A stretch of DNA of 64,000 bases from Halorhabdus sp. BNX81. GTDB lineage: Archaea; Halobacteriota; Halobacteria; Halobacteriales; Haloarculaceae. The notes below the pieces were generated by a model. The model ran no database searches. It saw nothing but the letters and a program-made list of their open reading frames with translations, and had not been told where the DNA came from. Location of the stretch: contig NZ_CP107254.1 of assembly GCF_029229925.1 (NCBI RefSeq), positions 2,170,001 through 2,234,000 of the forward strand, read 5' to 3'. This document shows, in pieces, positions 53,793-62,909 of the stretch; the stretch's first letter is position 1; every line of letters begins with the position of its first letter. The translations under genes and the position numbers were made by a program.

Positions 53793-54965
53793 GTGGAAGA
53801 GATAGATAATCGTACGTACTGGCTGATCGCAGTCTTCCTGTTCGTCGGGGTCAGTGGTGCGACGATCCAGGCCCGCGGCGCGCTCGTCCCGACCTTCGAG
53901 GATTTCTTCGGGGTGACCAAGAGTACGCTGGGACTGATTACCCCGGTCGGGACTGTCGGGTACCTGGCCGCGATGCTGGCGCTGGGCTCGGCGAGCGGGC
54001 GGGTTGACATCCGGCGGTTTTTGCTCGTCGGCGTCGCGTTGACCGGGCTGTCGTTGCTGTTGATCGGTGCCGCACCGAGTTTCATCGTCCTCTTGGGGCT
54101 TGTCGGGATGCGGAGTCTCGCGACGGGGATCGTCCGGGCACTGGACCGCCCGACACTGAGTCATCTCTATCCGGAGTCGCGGGCGCGGATCTTCACCCTC
54201 CAGGAGATGACGTGGGCGGTCGGCGCGATGTTGGGGCCGATCCTCGTGACTGCGGTCTTGAGTCAGTACTCCTGGCAGGCGACCTATCTGGTGCTTGCGG
54301 CGCTCACCGTCCCCGTGTTCGTGCTTGTGTGGCGGCTCGACGCGCCGACCGGGACCACGAACGAGCGGACGTTCGAGCGCAGCGACCTCCGGCCGCTGTT
54401 GTCCCAGCCGAGCGTGTACGGGATGGTGATCGCACTGATCTTCGTTGGCGGCATCGAGAGCATCTACTTCACCTGGTTGCCGAGTTACGCGGACACGACG
54501 TTCTCCGGCTGGATCACCGGCATCGTTCTCTCGATTTACCTGGCGGCGTACGTCCCCGGACGGTTCGTTTTCAGTCAGCTCAGCGACCAATACAGCTTCA
54601 CGCGAGTGCTCGTCGTGACGAGTATCCTCCTGACCGTACTGACCTATATTGCCTTCACCGCCGCGGAAGGGGCGTTGTTGCTCGGCTCGATCTTCGGCAT
54701 CGGCCTCCTGATTTCGGGGCTGTTCCCGACGCTCATATCGATGGGCATCGAATCGATGCCCTCGTTCTCGGGTCCGGTCAACGTGGTCGCCAACGTCGCC
54801 ACCCAGGTCGGGTTCTCCACCGCGCCAGTAATTGTGGGCGTGCTTGCCGACGCGACATCGATCGAGACCGCGATCCTCGTCCAGATCGGACTGGCAGGTC
54901 TGCTCGCCGTAGTCATGCTCGTCCTCGAGTTGGGACCCACGGGAACCGCTTCGGCGACCGCATGA
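53793..54965 (+). CDS. Major facilitator superfamily transporter (first of a tandem pair)
   Basis: A 390-residue 12-helix transporter. The N-terminal half contains VGVSGATIQARGALVPTFED and a loop, RPTLSHLYPESRARIFTLQE, shared almost residue for residue with the next gene. The substrate is unknown. The close paralogue downstream suggests recent tandem duplication and divergence. Confidence 0.88.
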   Translation: MEEIDNRTYWLIAVFLFVGVSGATIQARGALVPTFEDFFGVTKSTLGLITPVGTVGYLAAMLALGSASGRVDIRRFLLVGVALTGLSLLLIGAAPSFIVLLGLVGMRSLATGIVRALDRPTLSHLYPESRARIFTLQEMTWAVGAMLGPILVTAVLSQYSWQATYLVLAALTVPVFVLVWRLDAPTGTTNERTFERSDLRPLLSQPSVYGMVIALIFVGGIESIYFTWLPSYADTTFSGWITGIVLSIYLAAYVPGRFVFSQLSDQYSFTRVLVVTSILLTVLTYIAFTAAEGALLLGSIFGIGLLISGLFPTLISMGIESMPSFSGPVNVVANVATQVGFSTAPVIVGVLADATSIETAILVQIGLAGLLAVVMLVLELGPTGTASATA

Positions 54966-55040
54966 TCCGCACTCGATGTATGCAATCGCACAGACCACTC
55001 CGAGAAATGTCGGAAAACCACAGGATAGCAGTGTATTTCA

Positions 55041-56255
55041 ATGGATTTACCCACGCGCCTGCGGGAGGACTCGACAGTGAGTGAGCAAGCGTCTCGGCGG
55101 GCCTGGACCGTGGTGCTGTTCGCGTTCGTCGCGATCGACGGGGCGATCATCCAGGCTCGCGGTGCCCTGGTTCCGGTCTTCAAGGACGTCTTTCCGGTGA
55201 CCGAGAGCCAATTGGGGCTGGTCACGCCGGTCGGCACCGTCGGGTTCGTGCTTGCGATGCTCGTCTTCGGGACGGCAAGCGGGCGGATCGACATCAAGCG
55301 CTTTCTCGTTATCAGCGTCGCGGCGACGATCGGTAGTGTCCTCCTTTTGGGCCTCTCGCCGACCTATCTCCTTTTGCTTGTGTTCTTCGGGATCCGGAGT
55401 TTCTCGACGGGCATCTTCCGGTCGCTCGATCGATCGGTGCTGAGTCATCTCTACCCGAACTCGCGGGCGCGGGTGTTGAGCCTGCACACGATGATCTGGG
55501 CCGTCGGCGCGACGCTCGGCCCGCTGTTGGTAACCGTCGTGATGTGGGAGTTTTCCTGGCGGGTCACGTATCTCGTGCTTGCGGTCGCGTTGGTCCCGGT
55601 CCTGGTCGCGCTCTGGCGGCTCGATCGCCCCGACTCACTCGACAACGAGCGCTCGCTCGAACTGGACGACGTGAGAGTCCTGCTCCGGGAGCCGGCGATA
55701 TACGGCATGGCGATCGCGCTGGTCTTCGTCGGCAGCATGGAGAGCGTCTTTTTCAACTGGCTGCCCTATTACGCGGAGGGACTGTTCAGTGAAAACGTTG
55801 CCAATCTCACGCTGTCGATCTACCTGGCAGCGTACGTCCCCGGTCGGCTCGCGTTCAGCTATTTGGCCGAGCGCTATCGGTTCAGCGACCTGCTCGTCGG
55901 CGTCGGGGTCGTCCTCGTGGTCGCGATGTACGCGGCGCTCGTCCACGCCGCCGGGCCCACGCTGCTGGCGCTGATCTTCGTGATCGGCTTTTTCATCTCC
56001 GGGCTGTTCCCGACGCTCATCTCGATGGGCATCGAGTCCAGGCCCTCCTTTACCGGCCCCGTCAACGTCATCGCCAACGTCGCGGCCCAGACCGGCTTCT
56101 TCATCGCCCCGGCTACCGTCGGCGTGATCGCCGAAGCGACGACCATCGGCACCGCAATGAGTCTCCAGATCGGTCTGGCCTCGGCGCTGGTCGTGATCGC
56201 CATCGCACTCAAGCTAGGTCCATTAGCTGGGCAGTCCGCCCCGAAGCAAGCCTGA
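55041..56255 (+). CDS. Major facilitator superfamily transporter (second of a tandem pair)
   Basis: A 404-residue 12-helix transporter, clearly paralogous to the preceding gene along its whole length. Compare AIDGAIIQARGALVPVFKDV and the loop DRSVLSHLYPNSRARVLSLH. ATG 55041 is used; a GTG at 55077 (MSEQASRRAW) would give a length matching the paralogue better. It lies upstream of the nrd operon but is not obviously linked to it. Confidence 0.87.
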   Translation: MDLPTRLREDSTVSEQASRRAWTVVLFAFVAIDGAIIQARGALVPVFKDVFPVTESQLGLVTPVGTVGFVLAMLVFGTASGRIDIKRFLVISVAATIGSVLLLGLSPTYLLLLVFFGIRSFSTGIFRSLDRSVLSHLYPNSRARVLSLHTMIWAVGATLGPLLVTVVMWEFSWRVTYLVLAVALVPVLVALWRLDRPDSLDNERSLELDDVRVLLREPAIYGMAIALVFVGSMESVFFNWLPYYAEGLFSENVANLTLSIYLAAYVPGRLAFSYLAERYRFSDLLVGVGVVLVVAMYAALVHAAGPTLLALIFVIGFFISGLFPTLISMGIESRPSFTGPVNVIANVAAQTGFFIAPATVGVIAEATTIGTAMSLQIGLASALVVIAIALKLGPLAGQSAPKQA

Positions 56256-56406
56256 GTGCCGACGGCTCGACCGGTGGACCACCACTCCCGGTCGCCACCC
56301 CGTGCGCTCTGTTCGCACTGCCGCCGCGAGTTCTCTCCCCACTAATACAAGTTTATTTGTCCTAGAACAAGCCGGTTGGCAAAGATTTATCGGCGTCACC
56401 CACACA

Positions 56407-56448
56407 CCACATGTTGCGGCTGCTTCGCGTTGACCCCAAGATATAGGG
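56407..56448 (+). promoter_or_regulatory. Candidate pair of NrdR boxes upstream of nrdR-nrdAB
   Basis: Two imperfect palindromes lie upstream of the nrdR ATG: ACCACATGTTGCGGC at 56407-56421 and CCCAAGATATAGGG at 56435-56448. Their centres (56411.5 and 56441.5) are 30 bp apart, about three helical turns, as in known tandem NrdR boxes. The second resembles the AT-centred NrdR consensus. A TATA-like GATTTATC at about 56379-56386 would place the transcription start near box 1. Confidence 0.5.
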
Positions 56449-56476
56449 CCTCAACGGGGGTTCGATAGTGACAACC

Positions 56477-56959
56477 ATGGACTGTCCCGACTGCGGGAAC
56501 GATCGCACGCACGTCCTCGACACGGAGCCAAGCGCTGACGGCACCTCGATCCGTCGTCGCCGGGAGTGCCAGGAGTGTGGCTTCCGGTTTACCACCTACG
56601 AACGCCCCGAATGGGAGTCCCTGCAGGTGAAAAAACGCGACGGAGCCATCGAACCGTTCGATCGCGCGAAACTCAGGGCGGGCATCGAACGTGCCACCGA
56701 GAAACGTCCCGTCGACGAGCAGGCGGTGACAGCGATCGTGGATGCCATCCACGACGAGCTCACCGACAACGAGGGACGGATCGTCACCACGACGCAGATC
56801 GGCGACCTGGTCTCCGAGCACCTGCGCGAACGCGACCAGGTCGCGTACCTCCGCTTTGTCTCGGTGTACGAGGCGTTCGCCGACCCGGAAGAGTTCCGAC
56901 GGGAACTCGACGCCGTCATCGACGCCGAGACCGACCCGCCCGACGACTCAGACACATGA
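56477..56959 (+). CDS. nrdR: Transcriptional repressor NrdR
   Basis: A 160-residue regulator. The N-terminal zinc ribbon is MDCPDCGNDRTHVLDTE with CQECGFRFTTYERPEW. The ATP-cone domain (about 46-136) begins VKKRDGAIEPFDRAKLRAGI and senses ATP versus dATP. NrdR represses ribonucleotide reductase genes when dATP is high. The stop codon overlaps the nrdA ATG. A GTG nine bases earlier is an alternative but adds non-family residues. Confidence 0.95.
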   Translation: MDCPDCGNDRTHVLDTEPSADGTSIRRRRECQECGFRFTTYERPEWESLQVKKRDGAIEPFDRAKLRAGIERATEKRPVDEQAVTAIVDAIHDELTDNEGRIVTTTQIGDLVSEHLRERDQVAYLRFVSVYEAFADPEEFRRELDAVIDAETDPPDDSDT

Positions 56960-59403
56960 GCCACCAGACAGCAACTGCCACGGACCGAATCGCATCGATA
57001 CTCGATCGCGCCATCGAAGACACACCGGCGATCTCTCCCGAGGACCGCGCCGACCTCCGCCGGGCGATCGAGGAGAACTGCTATGCCGGCGCCGACCGCG
57101 CCGAGGTGTACGAGGCGGCCCTCCAGACGCTGACCGCCCGCATCGAACGCAAACCCGAATACAAGCGCGTCGCCGCCCGCGTGTTCCGCCAGCGATACTA
57201 TCACGAGGTGATCGGCGAGGACCTGCGTGGCGAGGACCTGGATGAGGCCTACCGCGAGACGTTCGTCGGGAACCTCCGCCGGGGCGTCGAAGCCGCCCTC
57301 CTCGACGACCGATTGCTCGACCGGTTCGACCTCGACGGTCTGGCCGACTATCTCGGTCCCGACCGCGACGAGCACTTCGAGTACCTGGCGATGGAGACGC
57401 TGTATCAGCGATATTTCCTTCGAACGAACGACGGCGAGCACCTGGAACTCCCCCAGGCGTTCTGGATGCGCGTCGCGATGGGGCTGGCCGTCGAGGAGGA
57501 CGACCCGAATGCCCGCGCCAAGGAGTTCTACGACGTCCTCTCGAAGCTCGAATTTACCCCCTCGACGCCGACGCTCTTTCACGCTGGGACGACCCACCCA
57601 CAGCTGTCCTCCTGCTATCTGACGACCGTTCCGGACGACCTGGAGGGGATCTTCGACGCCTACAAGCACCACGCGCAACTCTCGAAGTGGTCCGGCGGCC
57701 TCGGCAACGACTGGACGCCCCTGCGAGCCGAGGGCGCGCTGATCGAGTCTACGGGCGTCGAATCGACCGGCGTCGTCCCGTTCCTCCGGATCTCCAATGA
57801 CGTGACGGCGGCGATCAACCGCTCTGGCAAGCGCCGCGGGGCCGCCTGTGCCTACCTGGCGATCTGGCACCTTGACTTCCCCGCGTTCCTCGATCTGAAA
57901 CGCAACACCGGCGACGAACGCCGCCGGACGCCGGACATGAACACCGCCGCCTGGATTCCGGACCTCTTCATGGAGCGCGTCCAGGCCGGCGAGTCCTGGA
58001 CGCTGTTCAGCCCCGACGAGGTGGGGGACCTCCACGAGGCCACGGGCCAAGAGTTCGCCGAGAAATATCGCGAGTACGAGCAGGCCGCCGAGAACGGCGA
58101 AATCGAGAACGTCGAGACTGTCGAGGCCGCCGAGTTGTGGCGCACCCTTCTGACGCGGCTGTTCGAGACCGGCCACCCGTGGGTGACGTTCAAGGACCCC
58201 TGCAACATCGGCTCGCCGCAGGACCACGAGGGGACCATCCGCTCCTCGAACCTCTGTACGGAAATCACGCTCAACACGAGCACCGACGAGCATGCGGTCT
58301 GCAACCTCGGGAGTGTCAACTTCGCGACGCACGTGCGAGACGGTGAACTCGATCGCGACTACCTCGAAGACACCGTCGAGACCGCGATGCGAATGCTCGA
58401 CAACGTCGTCGACCTGTGTTTCTATCCGACCGACGAGGCCGAGGACTCGAACATGCGCCACCGGCCCGTCGGCCTCGGGACGATGGGCTTTCACGAAGCG
58501 CTAATGGAGATCGGTGTGCCGATGAACAGCGACGATGCCGTCGAGAAGGCCAACCGCTGGCAGGAGTTCGTCGCCTACCACGCGATCCAAACCTCCTCTG
58601 AGCTGGCCGCCGAGCGCGGTGCCTACCCCTCCTTCGAGGGCTCGAAGTGGGACCGTGACATCCTCCCGCAGGACACCGTCGACCTGCTGGAGGACGAACG
58701 CGGCCGCGAGATTCCGACCGAGCGGACCGAGACCCTCGATTGGGACGCCGTCCGGAAGTCGATCGCCGAGCACGGCATGCGAAACTCCAACACGATGGCC
58801 ATCGCGCCGACGGCGACCGTCTCGACGATCAACGGCACCACGGCCTCGATCGAGCCCCAGTACTCGAACCTCTACGTCAAATCGAACATGTCCGGGGACT
58901 TCACGATCGTCAACGACCACCTCGTTGCCGACCTCCGGGAGCGGGATCTCTGGGACGACGAGATGCGCGACCGGATCAAGTACCACGACGGCTCGATCCA
59001 GGAGATCGAGGCGATCCCCGAGGACCTCCGGGAGTTGTATCGCGGGGCCTTCGAGATCGACCCCCGCCACCAGTTGCGGCTGACGGCCCACCGCCAGACG
59101 TGGATCGACCAGTCGGTTTCGCACAACGTCTTTTTCCCCTCGACGGACGGCACCCTGCTGGACGACATCTACACGACCGCCTGGGAACTCGGGCTGAAGA
59201 CGACCTACTACCTCCGGACGCTGGGGGCCTCCCAGGTCGAGAAGTCCACGCTCGATCTCTCGGAGTACGGCAAGACCCAGCACCGCGACGGGGACGGCGA
59301 TCCCGAGGACGGGACGACCCGATCGAACGAGACCGACCGCGACCAGGGCGGGCACAGCGACCTCGCCAGCGTCGAGGACCCCACCTGTGACGCCTGTCAG
59401 TGA
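56956..59403 (+). CDS. nrdA: Ribonucleotide reductase alpha subunit, class I (NrdA)
   Basis: An 815-residue catalytic subunit that reduces ribonucleotides to deoxyribonucleotides. Active-site blocks: PQLSSCYLTTVPDDLEGIFD, SSNLCTEITLNTSTDEHAVC (radical Cys and base Glu) and AVCNLGSVNF. The C-terminal redox pair is DPTCDACQ at the end. The N-terminus goes straight into the alpha-subunit helical domain without an ATP-cone, so dATP feedback may rest on NrdR. The 130-residue open extension upstream is a shadow of nrdR. Confidence 0.95.
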   Translation: MSHQTATATDRIASILDRAIEDTPAISPEDRADLRRAIEENCYAGADRAEVYEAALQTLTARIERKPEYKRVAARVFRQRYYHEVIGEDLRGEDLDEAYRETFVGNLRRGVEAALLDDRLLDRFDLDGLADYLGPDRDEHFEYLAMETLYQRYFLRTNDGEHLELPQAFWMRVAMGLAVEEDDPNARAKEFYDVLSKLEFTPSTPTLFHAGTTHPQLSSCYLTTVPDDLEGIFDAYKHHAQLSKWSGGLGNDWTPLRAEGALIESTGVESTGVVPFLRISNDVTAAINRSGKRRGAACAYLAIWHLDFPAFLDLKRNTGDERRRTPDMNTAAWIPDLFMERVQAGESWTLFSPDEVGDLHEATGQEFAEKYREYEQAAENGEIENVETVEAAELWRTLLTRLFETGHPWVTFKDPCNIGSPQDHEGTIRSSNLCTEITLNTSTDEHAVCNLGSVNFATHVRDGELDRDYLEDTVETAMRMLDNVVDLCFYPTDEAEDSNMRHRPVGLGTMGFHEALMEIGVPMNSDDAVEKANRWQEFVAYHAIQTSSELAAERGAYPSFEGSKWDRDILPQDTVDLLEDERGREIPTERTETLDWDAVRKSIAEHGMRNSNTMAIAPTATVSTINGTTASIEPQYSNLYVKSNMSGDFTIVNDHLVADLRERDLWDDEMRDRIKYHDGSIQEIEAIPEDLRELYRGAFEIDPRHQLRLTAHRQTWIDQSVSHNVFFPSTDGTLLDDIYTTAWELGLKTTYYLRTLGASQVEKSTLDLSEYGKTQHRDGDGDPEDGTTRSNETDRDQGGHSDLASVEDPTCDACQ

Positions 59404-59439
59404 ATCGCCAGCGAAGAATCCATCCCAGCCACACATCCC

Positions 59440-60432
59440 ATGCCAATAATTGACACTGCCGCCGAGCACGACCCGAACAAGATCCTGCCGATCGACTACG
59501 ACTGGGCCCGCGAATACTACGAGGCGGGCGTCAACAACAACTGGGTTCCCGAAGAGATCCCCATGCAGGACGACGTCGCCCAGTGGAACGGCGACGAACT
59601 CAGCGACGCCGAACGCCAGCTCGTCGAGTGGAATCTGGGCTTCTTCTCGACGGCCGAATCCCTCACCGCGAACAACCTCGTGTTGGCCCTCTATGAGTAC
59701 GTCACCGCGCCGGAGTGTCGCCAGTACCTCCTCCGGCAGGCCTACGAGGAGGCCATCCACACGGACACGTTCATCTACTGCTGTGACTCGCTTGGCTTCG
59801 AGCCCGAGTACCTCTACGGGATGTACGACCGCGTGCCCTCCATCGAAGAGAAAGACCAGTTCGTCGTCGACCTGACGCGCTCGATCGACGACCCCGAGTT
59901 CACGATCGACGGCGACGACGACGTGCGGGACCTCCTCCGTGACCTTGTCGGCTTCTACGTCATCATGGAGGGCATTTTCTTCTATGCCGGCTTCGCCATG
60001 ATGCTCGGGCTCAAGCGCCAGAACAAAATGGTGGGGATCGGCCAGCAGTTCGAGTACATCATGCGCGACGAGTCCCTGCACGTGGGCTTTGGCGTCGACC
60101 TGATCGACCAGATCCGGACCGAGCACCCGGGCGTCTGGACCGACGAGTTCGATAGCGAGGTGATCGACCTGATCGAGGAGGCCGTCGAGTTGGAGCAGAT
60201 CTACGCCCGCGAGGCCTGCCCCGAGGAGATCCTGGGGATGAGCGGCTCGCAGTTCGCGGAGTATGTCGAGTACATTGCCGACCGCCGACTCGATCAACTC
60301 GACCTGCCCGAGCAATACGGCACTGAGAATCCCTTCCCGTGGATGTCCGAGCAGGTCGACCTCAACAAGGAGAAGAACTTCTTCGAAACACAGGTCACCG
60401 AGTACCAGAGCGGTGGGTCACTGGAGTGGTGA
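59440..60432 (+). CDS. nrdB: Ribonucleotide reductase beta subunit, class Ic-like (NrdB)
   Basis: A 330-residue ferritin-like radical subunit. The metal ligands are Glu73 (STAESLTANN), Glu104 and His107 (YEEAIHTDTF), then EGIFFYAGF and DESLHVGF helices. Residue 111, equivalent to E. coli Tyr122 (four residues after the ligand His), is Phe, and the first ligand is Glu rather than Asp. Both match the Chlamydia-type class Ic Mn/Fe enzymes that lack a tyrosyl radical. It starts 36 bp after nrdA. Confidence 0.95.
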   Translation: MPIIDTAAEHDPNKILPIDYDWAREYYEAGVNNNWVPEEIPMQDDVAQWNGDELSDAERQLVEWNLGFFSTAESLTANNLVLALYEYVTAPECRQYLLRQAYEEAIHTDTFIYCCDSLGFEPEYLYGMYDRVPSIEEKDQFVVDLTRSIDDPEFTIDGDDDVRDLLRDLVGFYVIMEGIFFYAGFAMMLGLKRQNKMVGIGQQFEYIMRDESLHVGFGVDLIDQIRTEHPGVWTDEFDSEVIDLIEEAVELEQIYAREACPEEILGMSGSQFAEYVEYIADRRLDQLDLPEQYGTENPFPWMSEQVDLNKEKNFFETQVTEYQSGGSLEW

Positions 60433-60454
60433 CGGCGGGACTTCCGTGCGGCCG

Positions 60455-61384
60455 TCAGTCGTGCGTGTGAGCGTGGTCGTGCCCGTCTTCGTGTGAATGG
60501 TCGTGCTCGTGCGTCTGGCCGTCAGCGTGGGTATGCTCGTGTGCGTGAGTGTGCCCGGTGCCGGCCACGTAGGCCTCGTGATCGCTCGCGTGGACGTGGC
60601 CCCGCTCGTCGAGGAAATCGACCAGATCGTCCAGACCGTCGCCGTGTTCAGCGCTGGTCCGGAACGTCGGCATCTCGGGGGCGATCTCGCTCACGTCGGA
60701 TTCCATCAGGTCAAGATCAGCATTCACCGCTTCGGCGATGTCGACCTTGTTGATCACCGCGCCGTCGCAGGCCTGGAAGAGGAGGGGATGCTTGCGCACC
60801 ACGTCGTCGCCCTCCGTGGCGGAGACGACCAGCACGCGAGCCTGCGCGCCGAGCGGGAAGTCCGCCGGGCAGACCATGTTGCCGACGTTCTCGATGTACA
60901 GGGTGTCCAGCGCGTCGAGATCCAGGTCCTCCAGGGCACCCTCGACCAGCGAGGGATCGAGGTGACACTCCTTGCCCGTGTTGACGTTGGCGACGGAGAC
61001 ACCCAGTTCCCGGAATCGGGTGGCGTCGTCCTCGCCGGCCACATCGCCGACGATCACGCCGATCTCCTCGTCGTCGGGCGCTCGCTCGATGAGCCGCTCG
61101 ATGAGTCGGGTCTTCCCACTGCCAGTCGCGCCGAGGAACTCGGCGACGAAGATCCCGTGGTCGTGGACGACCCGCTCGTGGAGGTCGTCGGCCTGCTCGG
61201 CGAACTGGGCGAGGATGTCCGCCTCGGCGTCGCCAGCGTGTTCGTGATCGTCGTCGCCGTGGCCCATCCGATGGGCTCCCAGCGGCCCAAGCAGGCCGGA
61301 CTGGCCGGAATCCGACAGCAAACGGTCGAGCAGGCGGTCGATCGGCGTCGCGTCCGTGAGTGGGTGTCGTGACGTGTGATACAT
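60455..61384 (-). CDS. hypB: Hydrogenase nickel-incorporation GTPase HypB with His-rich C-terminus
   Basis: A 309-residue protein. P-loop FLGATGSGKTRLIERLIERA, GECHLD-like TGKECHLDPSLVEGALEDLD (metal site), YIENVGNMVCPADFPLG and NKVDIAEAVNADLDLM. The last 45 residues contain about 15 His in HTH/HEH patterns, a likely nickel store; such His stretches are usually N-terminal in bacterial HypB. The start is uncertain: ATG 61384 or ATG 61267 (MGHGDDDHEHAGD), the latter nearer the family core. It inserts nickel into hydrogenase with HypA. Confidence 0.93.
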   Translation of the reverse strand: MYHTSRHPLTDATPIDRLLDRLLSDSGQSGLLGPLGAHRMGHGDDDHEHAGDAEADILAQFAEQADDLHERVVHDHGIFVAEFLGATGSGKTRLIERLIERAPDDEEIGVIVGDVAGEDDATRFRELGVSVANVNTGKECHLDPSLVEGALEDLDLDALDTLYIENVGNMVCPADFPLGAQARVLVVSATEGDDVVRKHPLLFQACDGAVINKVDIAEAVNADLDLMESDVSEIAPEMPTFRTSAEHGDGLDDLVDFLDERGHVHASDHEAYVAGTGHTHAHEHTHADGQTHEHDHSHEDGHDHAHTHD

Positions 61385-61405
61385 TGTATTGTCTTGTATA
61401 CGCAG

Positions 61406-61828
61406 TCAATCGGTCGTGTTCGCGTCCGGCGAGTCGGCGGCGTCAGGGTCGCTCCCGTCGTCCGTCTCTGGCAGCGTGACGCTCATCAGCCGGCACTCGT
61501 TGCCGGCCTGGAGTTCGAGGCGGGCGTCACATTCGGGACAGGTCAGGTTCGGCGCGTACGCCAGCGCGCGATCGATCTCCCCCGGCTCGCCGCTCCAGCC
61601 ACAGGCACACTCGGCGTAGGCGGGCTCGGTCTCGATATCGATTGTCAGGTCGCCGTCGGTGATCGTCGAGTCCGCGGCCGCTTCGAGACAGGTCTCCAGC
61701 TGGTCGGGATTGACGTGGCTCGCCTCGCCGACTGAGACGGTAATACCCTCGAAGGTAGCAGCGCCGTGGTCGGCCGCGGCTTCCCGGGCGGCGTCGAGCA
61801 CCTGTGTCGCGATGGAGAACTCGTGCAT
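61406..61828 (-). CDS. hypA: Hydrogenase nickel chaperone HypA
   Basis: A 140-residue protein starting MHEFSIATQVLDAAREAAAD; the N-terminal Met-His-Glu is the nickel site. The zinc ribbon is ECACGWSGEP with LTCPECDARLEL. About 25 acidic residues extend the C-terminus. It lies one base after the hypE stop and 21 bp before hypB. It delivers nickel with HypB. Confidence 0.95.
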   Translation of the reverse strand: MHEFSIATQVLDAAREAAADHGAATFEGITVSVGEASHVNPDQLETCLEAAADSTITDGDLTIDIETEPAYAECACGWSGEPGEIDRALAYAPNLTCPECDARLELQAGNECRLMSVTLPETDDGSDPDAADSPDANTTD

Positions 61829-61829
61829 G

Positions 61830-62900
61830 TCAGCAGATGCGAGGCAGCTGTTCGCCTTCGGGCGGGGAGAGGTAGCGTCGACCGAAGCCGGTGTCCAAGA
61901 CGACCTGGCCGGTGTGGTCCTCGACCACGTCGCCGATGATCGCGGCGTCCTCGCCCTTGGGATTGTCTCTGAGTGCGTTCAGTACGGCCTCGGCGTCCTC
62001 ACTCGCGACCGCCATCACGACGACGCCCTCACAGGCCACGTCGAACGGTTCGATGCCGAGTACTTCGCCGGCCGAGGAGACCGGCCCCGAGACGGGGACG
62101 GATTGCTCCTCGACGTCGATGCCCACGTCTGCCTTGCTCGCCATTTCGTTGAGGACCGTCGCGAGGCCGCCACGAGTGGGGTCCTTCATCGCCGTCACCT
62201 CGCCGGCGTCCATCGCCGCCCGGACGAGGTCGTTGACCGGCTGGACGTCGCTCTCAAGGTCGCCGCCGAAGTCGAAGCCCTCGCGTTCCGAAAGCAGCGA
62301 GATGCCGTGGTCGCCGACCGTCCCCGAGACGATGAGCTTGTCGCCGACGGAGAGTCCGGCGTCCGGGACGTGGCCGCCCTTCGGGACGACGGCGACGCCA
62401 GTTGTGTTGATCGCGAGCGTGTCCATCTCGCCGCTTCCCATGACCTTCGTATCGCCGGTGGTGACCGTCGCGCCGGCTTCCTCGCAGGCCTCGCGCATCG
62501 ACTCGGTGACCCGCTCGACGGTCGACTGTGGCGTGCCGGCCTCGATGATGAGGGAACTCGTCAGCGCCAGGGGCTCGGTCGCGCCCATCATCGCCAGGTC
62601 GTTGACCGTCCCCGAGACCGCCAGCCGGCCGATGTCGCCGCCGCGGAAAAACAGCGGGGTAACGACGTGACTGTCCGTCGTGACGACCACCGAATGCTCG
62701 TCGTCGATCGGCTGGACGCTGCCGTCGTCCAGTGCAGCGAGGCCGACATCCGCGTCAGTCTCGGCGAATCGGGAGACAGCCAGGCTCTCGATCAGCTCGG
62801 CCATCTGACTGCCGCCCGCGCCGTGGGCGTGAGTGATGACCTCGTCGTCACTGTTGTCCTCGCTCGACTCCGCCTCGCCGACGTCGTCTGTGTCGCTCAT
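61830..62900 (-). CDS. hypE: Hydrogenase expression/formation protein HypE
   Basis: A 356-residue enzyme that dehydrates the thiocarboxamide on its C-terminal Cys to thiocyanate, the source of the cyanide ligands. It starts in the AIR-synthase fold with ITHAHGAGGSQMAELIESL and the DSHVVTPLFFRGGDIGRLAV block, includes GEMDTLAINTTGVAVVPKGG, and ends in the diagnostic PRIC. It follows hypD by nine bases. Confidence 0.96.
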   Translation of the reverse strand: MSDTDDVGEAESSEDNSDDEVITHAHGAGGSQMAELIESLAVSRFAETDADVGLAALDDGSVQPIDDEHSVVVTTDSHVVTPLFFRGGDIGRLAVSGTVNDLAMMGATEPLALTSSLIIEAGTPQSTVERVTESMREACEEAGATVTTGDTKVMGSGEMDTLAINTTGVAVVPKGGHVPDAGLSVGDKLIVSGTVGDHGISLLSEREGFDFGGDLESDVQPVNDLVRAAMDAGEVTAMKDPTRGGLATVLNEMASKADVGIDVEEQSVPVSGPVSSAGEVLGIEPFDVACEGVVVMAVASEDAEAVLNALRDNPKGEDAAIIGDVVEDHTGQVVLDTGFGRRYLSPPEGEQLPRIC

Positions 62901-62909
62901 TCGATCACC

